DNA from: Neobacillus novalis NBRC 102450
Lineage (GTDB): Bacteria > Bacillota > Bacilli > Bacillales > Cytobacillaceae
Length of the DNA: 64,000 nt
Assembly: GCF_001591805.1 (NCBI RefSeq)
Contig: NZ_BCVP01000003.1
Span: 124,001-188,000, forward strand
Reading direction: 5' to 3'
The translations under genes and the position numbers were made by a program. Positions 9,264 to 17,881 of the stretch are shown piece after piece. The notes beneath the pieces are model-generated. The model searched no databases. It saw nothing but the letters and a program-made list of their open reading frames with translations, and had not been told where the DNA came from. Position 1 is the first letter of the stretch, and every line of letters starts with the position of its first letter.

Positions 9264-10763
9264 ATGAAAATACATAAAGGCAATTTATTTATCTATTTAG
9301 TTATTGTTATCATACCTGCTTTCCTTTTAGGTTTATATTATTTTTATGATATTTTAAAAGAAAATGACAACGGAAGAAAAAAGGAGGCACTCTGGGTTGC
9401 ATCGATTTATCAAAAGAACTGGGATCAATTTATCAGTGAAACCATGACCAGTTTAGAAATTCTTTCTTTTTCAGTCAAAGAGAATTTAAACGCTCCAGAA
9501 AAAGTCGAGCCGCTACTCAATCAGGTAAACCAAAACGACCCTCGATACGGGGGGCTCTATTTCCTTAACGACAAGGGAAAATTGGCAGCGGGCACCGTTT
9601 CACTGAGAAATGAAGCCGAAGCTGATTTTTCAAATTTATTGTTTATTCAAGACGTAATCAAAACGAAGGATACGATTATTTCTGGTCAAGAAGAAATTCT
9701 AAGGAATAACCAACGGATTATCGGCTTAGCCAAACCTGTTCTTGACGGTAAAGAAAATTTAAAAGCGATTCTTGTTGCGGATTTGCGGATTGATTATATG
9801 AGAAATCTCATAAAGGTACTTACTCCTGAAACCAAGCTTTATGTAGTAAATGGAGAAAAAAAGACGATTCTTGAAATGAATGTCAGTGAGAATGATTGGA
9901 ATGATGATACGCATTGGGTCACAACAACATTAGACCGTTTACCATGGAGTATTAAAGTAAAAATGGCTGATCGAGATCTGAAAGGGATTGGAAAAAACTT
10001 TGCGCAAGTATTATTCATCATCCTTGTCGTCCTGCACGTCCTCTTCTTGTTGATTGAGTACATCCTGCTAAAAAGGCATACAGTTAATGAGCGAAAGCAG
10101 AATGAATTACAGAAGTTGGAATTAGTTGGGACATTGGCCGCCAGTACAGCCCATGAAATCCGTAATCCATTAACTGGTGTAAAGGGGCTCATCCAGCTTC
10201 TTGGTGAAAAGTATACAGCTCCCGAAGACCGCTATTATTTCGAGGTTATTAACTCCGAATTGAAACGTATTAATGAAATTGTCAGTGAGTTTTTAATCCT
10301 GGGTAAACCAACTGCGCAAATGACAGAAGATGTTAATATTACTAAAACACTTCATGAACTGAAACCTCTGATCATATCGGAAGCAAATTCTCACAATGTG
10401 GAGTGTTTTTGGCATCTTCCTGATGAACCTGTGATTGTTAAATGCGTGAAAGACCAAATTAAACAAGTGCTGCTTAACCTCACCAAAAATGCCTTCGAAT
10501 CATTTGAAAGCGCTGGAGCTTTGGAAATAAAGCTTGATCATTTTGCCGATTTTTGCAGGTTAGAAATTAATGATAATGGAATAGGTATGTCAAAGGAAGT
10601 ACTTGATAAAATCTTTCACCCTTTCTATACCTCAAAAGAGACCGGAACAGGGCTTGGCCTAGTTATTTGCAAGCGGATTATTATCTCTTTTGGAGGCACG
10701 ATCCAAATTGACAGTAAGGAAACAATAGGCACAACAGTGACAATCACCCTGCCTCTTAAATGA
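9264..10763 (+). CDS. Membrane sensor histidine kinase (sporulation-kinase type)
   Basis: This 499-residue kinase has one N-terminal membrane segment (about 8-28), a roughly 210-residue extracellular sensor region probably of the Cache/PAS fold, a second membrane segment (about 248-270), then a HisKA domain with phospho-accepting His297 in AHEIRNP and an HATPase domain (N box LLNLTKNAFE, G1 DNGIGM, G2 TGLGL). The GVKGLIQLL extension after the H box is typical of Bacillus phosphorelay kinases that phosphorylate Spo0F. No response regulator gene is adjacent, which fits an orphan phosphorelay kinase. The sensed ligand is unknown. Confidence 0.88.
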   Translation: MKIHKGNLFIYLVIVIIPAFLLGLYYFYDILKENDNGRKKEALWVASIYQKNWDQFISETMTSLEILSFSVKENLNAPEKVEPLLNQVNQNDPRYGGLYFLNDKGKLAAGTVSLRNEAEADFSNLLFIQDVIKTKDTIISGQEEILRNNQRIIGLAKPVLDGKENLKAILVADLRIDYMRNLIKVLTPETKLYVVNGEKKTILEMNVSENDWNDDTHWVTTTLDRLPWSIKVKMADRDLKGIGKNFAQVLFIILVVLHVLFLLIEYILLKRHTVNERKQNELQKLELVGTLAASTAHEIRNPLTGVKGLIQLLGEKYTAPEDRYYFEVINSELKRINEIVSEFLILGKPTAQMTEDVNITKTLHELKPLIISEANSHNVECFWHLPDEPVIVKCVKDQIKQVLLNLTKNAFESFESAGALEIKLDHFADFCRLEINDNGIGMSKEVLDKIFHPFYTSKETGTGLGLVICKRIIISFGGTIQIDSKETIGTTVTITLPLK

Positions 10764-10885
10764 AAACGGGGCGGGAGGTAATGGAATTACTAGTGGGATG
10801 TGAAAATAAATATTTCTTATTTTCTCCATTAAGTAGTAAGATAGGATAGAAAATATTTAGATACTTTTATTAAAGAAGGGATACC

Positions 10886-12124
10886 ATGAGTCAACAAGCA
10901 GTATTGCCCGCGAATAATTCCAATGCCTCCGAATCGACCATATATAAAATTCTTTTTATTATTGGACTTTGCCATTTATTGAATGATGCTATTCAGGCTG
11001 TTGTACCGGCAATGTTTCCTATTTTAGCTAAATCAATGGGTTTAAGCTTCACACAGCTCGGAATTATTGCTTTCTCGTTAAATATGGTCTCATCTGTCAT
11101 GCAGCCAATGGTTGGATACATTACTGACAAAAAGCCAATGCCCTATGCACTGCCAATCGGTCTCTCGTTTACCTTAGTCGGTATTCTTGGATTAGGGTTT
11201 GCTTCAAGCTTTGGGATGATTGTCTTGTCTGTTCTATTCATTGGGCTCGGTTCCGCTGTATTTCACCCTGAAGGCTCAAGGGTGGCTTATATGGCTGCCG
11301 GGAAGCGAAGAGGACTCGCTCAATCGATTTACCAAGTTGGCGGAAATACGGGCCAGGCGTTAGCCCCAGTGATTACTGCCCTGGTATTGGTTCCTCTTGG
11401 CCAAATTGGCGCATCCTGGTTTACGATTGTCGCCGCCCTCGCCGTTATTTTATTAATTTATATCGCCAATTGGTATAATCAGAGATTGATAGCTTCTCCA
11501 AACTTAACAAAGAAAAAGAAAGCTGGAGTTGACAAGAAGACTGGTTTGTCTAGAGAGGTAAAAAATACATTAGCCTTGATTTTATTATTAATCTTTGCAA
11601 GAACTTGGTACACCTCGGGAATGACCAACTTTTACACCTTTTATGCCATTAAAGAATATGCACTTTCAATTAAAGAATCTCAAGTTTTTTTGTTTGCATT
11701 TTTAGTCTCCGGGGCCATCGGGACATTTTTCGGAGGTCCACTGGCAGACCGATTTGGTAAGAAAAACATTATTTCCTTTTCGATGTTGGCAACCGTTCCT
11801 TTTTCGATTCTTATTCCTTATGTTCCGCCAACGATAGCCTTTATCTTCCTTATTCTTACCGGATTTATCTTAATGACCAGTTTTTCTGTTACCGTCGTGT
11901 ACGCACAAGAATTAGTTCCGGGTAAAATTGGGACGATGTCTGGTTTGACAGTAGGGCTTGCGTTTGGCATGGGAGCAATTGGCTCTGTTGGTCTGGGGTA
12001 TATTGCCGATTGGATTGGTTTACAGTCGATGATCACCTGGCTCGGAGTGCTGCCGCTGCTCGGTCTAATCGCCTTCCTCCTTCCTTCTGATCACAAGGTT
12101 TGGGAGTGGAATCAAATAAAATAA
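10886..12124 (+). CDS. MFS transporter, fosmidomycin-resistance (Fsr) type
   Basis: This 412-residue protein has about twelve transmembrane segments. The N-terminal part (LCHLLNDAIQAVVPAMFPIL) and the segment FIGLGSAVFHPEGSRVAYMA are typical of the Fsr branch of the major facilitator superfamily. It probably uses the proton gradient to export a small drug-like molecule; the natural substrate is unknown. An AAAGAAGGG ribosome site precedes the ATG. Monocistronic, separated from the kinase by about 120 bases, and ending in a strong hairpin shared with the hemerythrin gene. Confidence 0.88.
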   Translation: MSQQAVLPANNSNASESTIYKILFIIGLCHLLNDAIQAVVPAMFPILAKSMGLSFTQLGIIAFSLNMVSSVMQPMVGYITDKKPMPYALPIGLSFTLVGILGLGFASSFGMIVLSVLFIGLGSAVFHPEGSRVAYMAAGKRRGLAQSIYQVGGNTGQALAPVITALVLVPLGQIGASWFTIVAALAVILLIYIANWYNQRLIASPNLTKKKKAGVDKKTGLSREVKNTLALILLLIFARTWYTSGMTNFYTFYAIKEYALSIKESQVFLFAFLVSGAIGTFFGGPLADRFGKKNIISFSMLATVPFSILIPYVPPTIAFIFLILTGFILMTSFSVTVVYAQELVPGKIGTMSGLTVGLAFGMGAIGSVGLGYIADWIGLQSMITWLGVLPLLGLIAFLLPSDHKVWEWNQIK

Positions 12125-12155
12125 GGATGGCCCCCGGGGGGTCCATCCTTATTTT
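12118..12155. terminator. Bidirectional terminator overlapping two stop regions
   Basis: A 13-bp perfect stem (12118-12130 with 12143-12155) has a GC-rich loop. It spans the stop of the MFS gene and the end of the hemerythrin gene. Confidence 0.85.
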
Positions 12156-12679
12156 ATATCTTGGATTTTACGCAATAATTCCACTTTTTCTTCATCTGTA
12201 AGCATTCGTTCAGCCATTGGGAATAACACATTTTCCTCTTTAGAGAAATGCTCGGTTAAGATAAAGTAGGCATTTTGAATGAATTCAGCTAATTTCTTTT
12301 TTTCAACAGTCGACCCTTGGCCAACCTCCGCTGCTGATAAGAAAGCACCAATATTTGCTTTCGCTTGATCATGTTCATATTCCATAACCGCAATCGGTCC
12401 AGAAGTTGTGCCGATATAGACACCCATCATCGGGAAAAGAACTCCTTCTTCTCTTTCTGAATGCGGGTCAAGAGCTGCCTTAAATGCTTTGACCTTGGTA
12501 ATTAATTCGTTAAAATTATTTTCTAAATCGATTTCTTGATCAATTTGTTGTGTTAAACCATATAATTCTTCTAATTGTCCTAATAATGGAGGATGTTCAC
12601 TTTTTAATTGTTTTAGCCCTTCACTTAATTCAGCTTGAGGCATGCCCCCAAAACCACTCATACAGCCACTCATCATCAT
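12149..12679 (-). CDS. Hemerythrin HHE-domain protein
   Basis: The 176-residue protein is a four-helix hemerythrin-like domain. Candidate di-iron ligands are H29, H73, E77, H103, H144 and E148, in the contexts SEHPPLL, DPHSEREE, EYEHDQAK and EHFSKEEN. Such proteins bind O2 or NO or protect iron-sulfur centres; relatives include the DnrN/YtfE repair proteins, but this one lacks their N-terminal ScdA domain. An Fnr-like palindrome lies about 55 bases upstream of the start, suggesting oxygen- or NO-linked control. The start after GAGGTGAATG has three successive ATG codons, so the exact first residue is uncertain. Confidence 0.88.
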   Translation of the reverse strand: MMMSGCMSGFGGMPQAELSEGLKQLKSEHPPLLGQLEELYGLTQQIDQEIDLENNFNELITKVKAFKAALDPHSEREEGVLFPMMGVYIGTTSGPIAVMEYEHDQAKANIGAFLSAAEVGQGSTVEKKKLAEFIQNAYFILTEHFSKEENVLFPMAERMLTDEEKVELLRKIQDIK

Positions 12680-12733
12680 TCACCTCATACATCATTTAAT
12701 GCCTCAAGTATAAAAGGAACCATCATTTAATGT

Positions 12734-12749
12734 AGTGACATAGGTCACA
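12734..12749. promoter_or_regulatory. Fnr/Crp-like palindrome
   Basis: AGTGA-CATAGG-TCACA differs at one base from the Bacillus Fnr consensus TGTGA-N6-TCACA. It lies about 55-70 bases upstream of the hemerythrin start. Function is inferred. Confidence 0.5.
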
Positions 12750-12895
12750 TTCATTGATACATGTTAAAAAAGTGCTTCTAATTTGTCCATTTTATGAAAA
12801 CGCTTAAACTTTTTGAAAAATTTTAACATTTATCACTCAAAAATGTTTAAAAGTTTCATATAATATAGATAAACCATTTAAGGGAGGGCAAAAAC

Positions 12896-13243
12896 ATGAA
12901 AACCCCAAATTATCATGACTTTTATCCGAAGGAATTAATTGCAATTGGTGTAGATGATTTAATAACACTAAAAGAATCCGATACTTACAATCCATATTCA
13001 CCTTCTACCCACTGGCTCATCGCTGTTGAAGGGGTACAACTCCCACAGCCAAAAATTTATTATCACTGGAAAGTGAGTGTTTATCCCGCTAACAGTGAAG
13101 GCGATTTTAATTGGCAAAAGCCATATTATTGTTCAGCACCGATGAAATTAATCGATCATGCCATCACACTTGCTTCGTCATTAGCAGCATCAAGCATAAA
13201 AGATGAACTTACCTCAGCAGCCCTATTAGAGAAAATAAGCTAA
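12896..13243 (+). CDS. Hypothetical protein (115 aa)
   Basis: The gene has a strong GGGAGGG ribosome site before the ATG and normal codon use. The product is soluble, with no signal peptide or membrane segment. It is rich in aromatic residues in the middle (THWLIAVEG, IYYHWKVSVYP) and has a helical C-terminus. I do not recognise a family. It stands alone, divergent from the hemerythrin gene and upstream of the repeat element at 13351. Confidence 0.7.
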   Translation: MKTPNYHDFYPKELIAIGVDDLITLKESDTYNPYSPSTHWLIAVEGVQLPQPKIYYHWKVSVYPANSEGDFNWQKPYYCSAPMKLIDHAITLASSLAASSIKDELTSAALLEKIS

Positions 13244-13350
13244 ACTCCTAAAATACTTACCCACTGCTTCACCTTCTTTTTACCCTCACTTGTGAAAAAA
13301 CCTACATATAGTGGTATTTATTCTTTTTTAGAAAACTCGTCGATTGGCGA

Positions 13351-13426
13351 GCCGTTAGGCGGTTCATGAGGCGTAGTTGCACTTATGCCTGATGGGAAAG
13401 TTATACTCTCCAATCGGCTAAAAAAG
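13351..13426. repeat. Structured dispersed repeat, copy A
   Basis: This stretch of about 76 bases aligns without gaps to 59211-59286 with 8 mismatches. It can fold into an outer AGCCG/CGGCT pairing enclosing two hairpins (arms around GGCGTAG/TTATGCC and GGAAAGT/ACTCTCC). Copy A also has an extra small hairpin at its left edge (CTCG/CGAG). It lies just beyond the fixX terminator. Family unknown. Confidence 0.7.
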
Positions 13427-13458
13427 TGCTGCTCGCGTATGGCAAGCAGCACTTTTTT
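13421..13458. terminator. Terminator of fixABCX
   Basis: A perfect 13-bp stem (13421-13433 with 13445-13457) has T runs on both strands, directly after the fixX stop. It abuts repeat copy A. Confidence 0.9.
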
Positions 13459-13460
13459 AT

Positions 13461-13745
13461 TTAAGCTAACCGGAAGACAATTCCATGTCCGCCTTTTGGA
13501 TATTCCCACTTGATGTTTTGATATGGGCAGCCAATCCGGCAGCTGCCGCATTCGTGGCAGCCTTCATATCCTACCTGCATCCGTGTTCCTTCCCACTTAT
13601 AAACCTCCGCTGGGCAAAATACTGTACAAATTTTATCGGGACATTGTGTCATGCAAACATCATGATCAAGCACGGTCAAATGGGACTTTGTATCACACTT
13701 AAACCGGAGAAGATACTGTTTTTCCTCGATATTCTTCGTTGACAT
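13461..13745 (-). CDS. fixX: FixX, ferredoxin-like protein
   Basis: This 94-residue ferredoxin-like protein starts at 13745, where ATG overlaps the fixC stop (TAATG). Cysteines 63, 66, 69 and 73 in CHECGSCRIGCP form a 4Fe-4S site, and cysteines 31, 35, 40 and 44 form a second cysteine cluster as in other FixX proteins. FixX passes electrons with FixC to the quinone pool in the FixABCX electron-bifurcating complex. It is the last gene of the operon fixA-fixB-fixC-fixX and is followed at once by a strong terminator. Confidence 0.92.
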   Translation of the reverse strand: MSTKNIEEKQYLLRFKCDTKSHLTVLDHDVCMTQCPDKICTVFCPAEVYKWEGTRMQVGYEGCHECGSCRIGCPYQNIKWEYPKGGHGIVFRLA

Positions 13746-15040
13746 TATTTCACCGCCTTCCAAGCACGATATAAATCTTGCAATACTCGAAGCGTTCCTT
13801 TTTCTGCAGTTACACTCTTCATGATTTGTTTTTGCTTTTCGCGTTTTGGCGTCCCATCAACGGTAAAGAATTTACTCATTGCTTTATTCATCATCGGCAC
13901 ATAGTCGTTAAAGTATTGTGGATACTTCTCAAAAGTATGGGCCGCATCTTTGTATTTCTCTAAATCTTTCATGATAAAGCTGCCATAAAGAGCTTCACGG
14001 TAGCTATTTAAACTAGACTCACTGTAATCCTCGCGGCTCTTTGCCTGAACGATTGTCTCAGCAGCCAATTTGCCAGAGTACATCGCCATGTTCGAACCTT
14101 CACGATGAATGGCGTTAACAAGCTGGGCAGCATCACCAATAATAATGACGCCATTGCCAGCCACCTTCGGAACCGAACGGTAACCGCCTTCTGGAATCAA
14201 GTGGGCAAGATACTCTGCTGATTCTCCGCCCGCAATCAACGGTTTGACCATAGGGTGATTTTTCAAGTAATCAAGAAGCTCATATGGCTTTATTTTCGCT
14301 TTAATCATACTTGAAAGGGTTGTTCCTACGCCGATATTCAAGCTTTCCTTATTCGTATACAGGAAGGCGGTACCAAGATTTCCTTTTGTTGAATCTCCAA
14401 AAATCTCAATCGTACAACCTTGGTTATCTTCAACGTTAAAGCGGTCATTAATCTTTTCTTTTGGCAGATTAATAACTTCCATAACCGTTAAGGCTACTTC
14501 ATCTGGACGGAATTCTTTATGGAAGCCCAATTGTTTCGAGAGGAGTGAGTTAACCCCGTCGGCAAGTACCACAACATCCGCATAAACCTCTCCGTCCGGG
14601 CGGTCGGTGCGGACACCCACTACCTTTCCGTTTTCAACAATACATTCAGTGACAACCGTTTCGTTAATCAAAAGGGCTCCAGCATCGACTGCCTTTTTCG
14701 CAAACCATTGGTCAAACTGCGCCCGTAGCACGGTAAAGTTATTATATGGTTCAGTGGCCCATTCAAGACCTTTGTAGCCGAATTGAACGACAGATTCTTT
14801 ATCCATCATCCAAAAGCGCTGTTCAATGACCGGTCTCTCAAGCGGTGCTTCCTTCCAAAATTCAGGAACTAATTCTTCCATTTGCTTGCGGTATAATACC
14901 CCGCCCATTACGTTTTTAGCTCCAGGATATTCCCCTCTTTCAATAAGCAAAACGTTAAGGTCGCTCTTCGCACAAGTTAAGGCACAAGCCGTACCTGCTG
15001 GGCCCGCTCCAACAACAATCACATCAAATTTTTCAGGCAT
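13745..15040 (-). CDS. fixC: FixC, ETF-quinone oxidoreductase-like flavoprotein
   Basis: This 431-residue FAD protein has the dinucleotide motif GAGPAG at residues 11-16, a second FAD segment GVIIIGDAAQLVNAIHREGSNMAM, and the GG motif typical of geranylgeranyl reductase/ETF-QO relatives. In FixABCX it accepts the high-potential electrons from FixAB and reduces quinone while low-potential electrons go to ferredoxin. It overlaps the fixB end by 8 bases and fixX by 1 base, so all are co-translated. Length agrees with known FixC proteins. Confidence 0.93.
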   Translation of the reverse strand: MPEKFDVIVVGAGPAGTACALTCAKSDLNVLLIERGEYPGAKNVMGGVLYRKQMEELVPEFWKEAPLERPVIEQRFWMMDKESVVQFGYKGLEWATEPYNNFTVLRAQFDQWFAKKAVDAGALLINETVVTECIVENGKVVGVRTDRPDGEVYADVVVLADGVNSLLSKQLGFHKEFRPDEVALTVMEVINLPKEKINDRFNVEDNQGCTIEIFGDSTKGNLGTAFLYTNKESLNIGVGTTLSSMIKAKIKPYELLDYLKNHPMVKPLIAGGESAEYLAHLIPEGGYRSVPKVAGNGVIIIGDAAQLVNAIHREGSNMAMYSGKLAAETIVQAKSREDYSESSLNSYREALYGSFIMKDLEKYKDAAHTFEKYPQYFNDYVPMMNKAMSKFFTVDGTPKREKQKQIMKSVTAEKGTLRVLQDLYRAWKAVK

Positions 15041-16064
15041 AGCTTATTTCACCGCCTTTTTCTGTCCTTAGCTGCTTAAACTGCTCGATTAGTTTAGGGA
15101 TGATTTCCATAGCGTCTCCTACAATTCCATATGTGGCGACATCAAAGATGGGTGCGTTCGGATCTTTATTAATGGCAATGATAAACTCAGAGTTTTTCAT
15201 GCCGACGACATGCTGGATTGCGCCTGATAACCCAATCGCAAAATAGATTTTTGGTGTTACCGTTTCCCCAGTTTGACCAACCTGCTGCTCATGCGGCAGC
15301 CAGCCTGCTTCGACAACATCACGGGTACCGCCCACACTCGCTCCAATTGTATCTGCTAATTCATGAATGAGCTGGAAGTTTTGCAAATCTCCCATTCCCT
15401 TACCGCCACAGACAATCACATGGGCATCAGCCAAATTAGCCTTTTTTGTTACATCATTCACAATTCGGAGCACTTTTGTGCGCATATCTTCTTCTTTAAG
15501 TGATATTTTCTCTTCAATGATTTTGCCTAGTCTTGCAGTATCTGGTTCTAATGCCTTCATGACCTTTGGTCTGACAGTGGCCATTTGCGGACGATGCTTC
15601 TTACAAAGAATGGTTGCCATAATATTACCGCCAAAAGCTGGACGGCTTGCCTCTAGTAATCGATTATCTACATCCACGTCCAACATCGTTGTATCTGCTG
15701 TTAACCCGGTATTTAAATCCGTAGCGACGGCACTTGCTAGGTCTTTCCCGTTTGGTGTTGCCCCGTAAAGGATAATTTCTGGTTTGTATTTTTCCGCTAG
15801 GAGCATAACGCCTTTCATATAGGACTCTGTCCGATAATTCTTTAATACTGGATGGTCGACCATGTATACTTGATCAGCACCATAAGTAATCACTTGATTT
15901 GCTAATGATTTAATTTCACTGCCTAATAAAAATCCCGATAGCGGAACTTGTAATTTATCAGCCAGCTTCCTGCCAGCTCCAAGTAATTCTAGGGAAACAC
16001 CTTCGATTTTCCCATCGTTTTGTTCGATGAATATCCAGACTCCACGATAATCGTCTAGATTCAT
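15033..16064 (-). CDS. fixB: FixB, electron transfer flavoprotein alpha subunit
   Basis: The 343-residue protein has an N-terminal ETF alpha/beta domain and a C-terminal FAD-binding domain with VGGTRDVVEAGW, GQTGETVTPKIYFAIG and GLSGAIQHVVGM. It pairs with FixA to hold the bifurcating flavins. The start follows GGAGGG. Next to fixA, fixC and fixX it is clearly the Fix-type ETF and not the fatty-acid-oxidation EtfA. Confidence 0.93.
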   Translation of the reverse strand: MNLDDYRGVWIFIEQNDGKIEGVSLELLGAGRKLADKLQVPLSGFLLGSEIKSLANQVITYGADQVYMVDHPVLKNYRTESYMKGVMLLAEKYKPEIILYGATPNGKDLASAVATDLNTGLTADTTMLDVDVDNRLLEASRPAFGGNIMATILCKKHRPQMATVRPKVMKALEPDTARLGKIIEEKISLKEEDMRTKVLRIVNDVTKKANLADAHVIVCGGKGMGDLQNFQLIHELADTIGASVGGTRDVVEAGWLPHEQQVGQTGETVTPKIYFAIGLSGAIQHVVGMKNSEFIIAINKDPNAPIFDVATYGIVGDAMEIIPKLIEQFKQLRTEKGGEISYA

Positions 16065-16100
16065 GTAAACCCCTCCCTGCGAGACAAGATTAATCTTAAT

Positions 16101-16925
16101 TTATTTAGATGACTGGATTGTTAACAGGTCCTTTTTCTCCATCAAAACTTCCATTAGCTTGCTAACTTGCTCATCAGCAGAACCCTCAAGCCGGATGCCG
16201 CCTTCTGGCCGTGGAGGTGTAAACATTTTACCAACGATAGTTGGTGAACCTTTTAGTCCAAGCTGCGTGCGTTCTACATTTTCAAGATCACTAACCGCCC
16301 AGATTATTGGCTCATATCTTGCTGCTTTAATCATGTTTGGCATTGGTGAATATTCAATATCATTAATTTCTTTTTCAACTGTTAATAAGCAAGGCAATTC
16401 GGACTGAATTAATTCATAGCCGCTGGTTAATTTCCGTTTAATTAAAACGGTTTTTTCCTGCTGATTGACTTCCGAAACCTCGATTACATTGGTAATAGGG
16501 GGAATATCCATCCTCCTTGCGATACCTGGTCCAACCTGTCCTGTATCTCCATCAATGGCATGTTTCCCGCAAATAACCATATCGACAGGAAGATCTTTGC
16601 TGATTCTTTCCAGTGCTTTAGATAGGGCATAACTTGTTGCCAGTGTATCCGCACCTGCAAAAGCACGGTCAGAAATTAAATAGCCTAAGTCTGCACCTAT
16701 TTCAATGCTCTTTTTTATAACAGCAGTTGCTTGCGGCGGTCCCATTGACAAAACCGAAATTGTGCCGCCTGTCTTTTCCTTGATTTTAACGGCCTCTTGA
16801 ACGGCATGGGCATCGTAAGGGTTCAAGATGGCTGGCGCACTTCGGCGGTCGAGTGTGTTGGTTTTAGGATTAATTTTAATGATTTTTGTATCGGGTACTT
16901 GTTTGACACATACGACAATGTGCAT
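16101..16925 (-). CDS. fixA: FixA, electron transfer flavoprotein beta subunit
   Basis: The start is placed at 16925 (MHIVVCVKQVPDT, the usual ETF-beta N-terminus); the open frame extends upstream to 16946, but GGAGG lies inside that extension. The 274-residue protein carries the ETF-beta NADH/AMP-binding features (YDAHAVQEAVKIKEK, ADTLATSYAL, AIDGDTGQVGPGIA). It receives electrons from NADH for bifurcation in FixABCX. As first gene of the operon it has a cre-like site 37-51 bases upstream, suggesting CcpA control. Confidence 0.93.
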   Translation of the reverse strand: MHIVVCVKQVPDTKIIKINPKTNTLDRRSAPAILNPYDAHAVQEAVKIKEKTGGTISVLSMGPPQATAVIKKSIEIGADLGYLISDRAFAGADTLATSYALSKALERISKDLPVDMVICGKHAIDGDTGQVGPGIARRMDIPPITNVIEVSEVNQQEKTVLIKRKLTSGYELIQSELPCLLTVEKEINDIEYSPMPNMIKAARYEPIIWAVSDLENVERTQLGLKGSPTIVGKMFTPPRPEGGIRLEGSADEQVSKLMEVLMEKKDLLTIQSSK

Positions 16926-16961
16926 GTAGGACTTTCCCTCCTCCATTTATTCTCTAGATTG

Positions 16962-16976
16962 TTGAAAGCGTTTGCT
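16962..16976. promoter_or_regulatory. cre-like site upstream of fixABCX
   Basis: TTGAAAGCGTTTGCT fits WTGNAANCGNWNNCW at all fixed positions, 37-51 bases before the fixA start. Inferred CcpA operator. Confidence 0.5.
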
Positions 16977-17395
16977 TCCTTTGGTTATAAAAAATGCCTT
17001 TATTAACGATATATGAATCGTCACATAAGCATAGTACCAAACAATGATCGTTTTCTTTTTTGAAGTGAAAAAATATAAAGTTCATCGCAATGTTAAATTA
17101 CAGGAAAATAGTACTAATATAACTATAAGAAATATTGAGATTTAAACAATGATAAAAATCACAGTTGTCTAATATTGTAGAATTACATGATTAGTTGCGG
17201 GAAAATTTGATGGCGTTTGCTAGCCTCTGAGGAGATGGAGAATGAATATTTCCCAATTGAAAATAATTTGTTTTCAAAAGGTGCCGGAAGGCCTTCCTAA
17301 TAGTTTAATTTTAATTCGGTATCGGAAAAATTGAAGGCCTTCATGATGTAACTTTAATAGGAACAGGTGCAATTGTTATAACCTTTTCTTTATCT
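16977..17395. other. Long non-coding interval upstream of fixABCX
   Basis: About 420 AT-rich bases with no convincing gene. The fixA promoter must lie in its left part. A perfect 12-base palindrome GGAAGGCCTTCC and a second GAAGGCCTTC copy about 45 bases on are visible. Short frames near 17300-17395 contain stops and look like decayed or non-coding DNA. Confidence 0.4.
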
Positions 17396-17638
17396 TTAAA
17401 CTAATAATTTAGGCCACACCATCATCATTTGTTTAAAGGCAATTTTTACTTCTTCATTGGGTCTTGAAGCTTGTCCCATAAACCTTTGGTACATATTGAT
17501 TAATTCGTCTAATTCTTGGCTAAATTTTATCGTTTCTTCACTCGTATAGCCCAATGTTGTTGCGCTATTAATCATTAATTCTCTTTTGACTTTTATCTCT
17601 TCAATCATTTCAGATTGACTATTACTATACGTATACAA
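17396..17638 (-). CDS. Spo0E-like aspartyl-phosphate phosphatase
   Basis: The product has the Spo0E family signature: a helix, a turn with LGYTSEETI, and the core SQELDELINMYQR. Such proteins dephosphorylate Spo0A-P and delay sporulation. The start is placed at a TTG at 17638 because AGGAGG lies 6 bases before it, giving 80 residues; an upstream ATG at 17677 has no ribosome site. The C-terminal tail (about 25 residues) is longer than in minimal Spo0E peptides. It lies between fixABCX and the mtn genes with no operon partner. Confidence 0.85.
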   Translation of the reverse strand: MYTYSNSQSEMIEEIKVKRELMINSATTLGYTSEETIKFSQELDELINMYQRFMGQASRPNEEVKIAFKQMMMVWPKLLV

Positions 17639-17841
17639 TGTGATCCTCCTACCCATTACACTCTTACTGTCTACCATTTAGAAAAGTAGACTACTTGAAG
17701 AATTATGCCAAGAATTTAGGTAAATGTAAACACTTTCGCAAAAGTAGACAAAACATTCTATTTCTTTTGTTTTTCGACAAATTACTTTTGTTTTTTCTTG
17801 TATTTACGACAAATTCCATTTGGGTTATTTACTGATAATTG

Positions 17842-17879
17842 AAAAAACTGGCCCACAGAAGCGGCAGCCAGTTTTTTCT
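17842..17879 (-). terminator. Terminator of mtnWXBD
   Basis: Stem AAAAAACTGGC/GCCAGTTTTTT with a 14-base loop lies 2 bases after the mtnD stop. Confidence 0.9.
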
Positions 17880-17881
17880 TA

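Noticed and set aside
13318..13551. A 77-residue minus-strand ORF across the fixX end and repeat copy A
   Set aside because: It is out of frame with fixX, and its C-terminal half is just the translated structured repeat. No ribosome site.
17280..17395. Possible decayed membrane-protein fragment upstream of fixABCX (reads IEGLHDVTLIGTGAIVIT)
   Set aside because: The open stretch is under 25 codons, with stops just upstream and no recognisable family.
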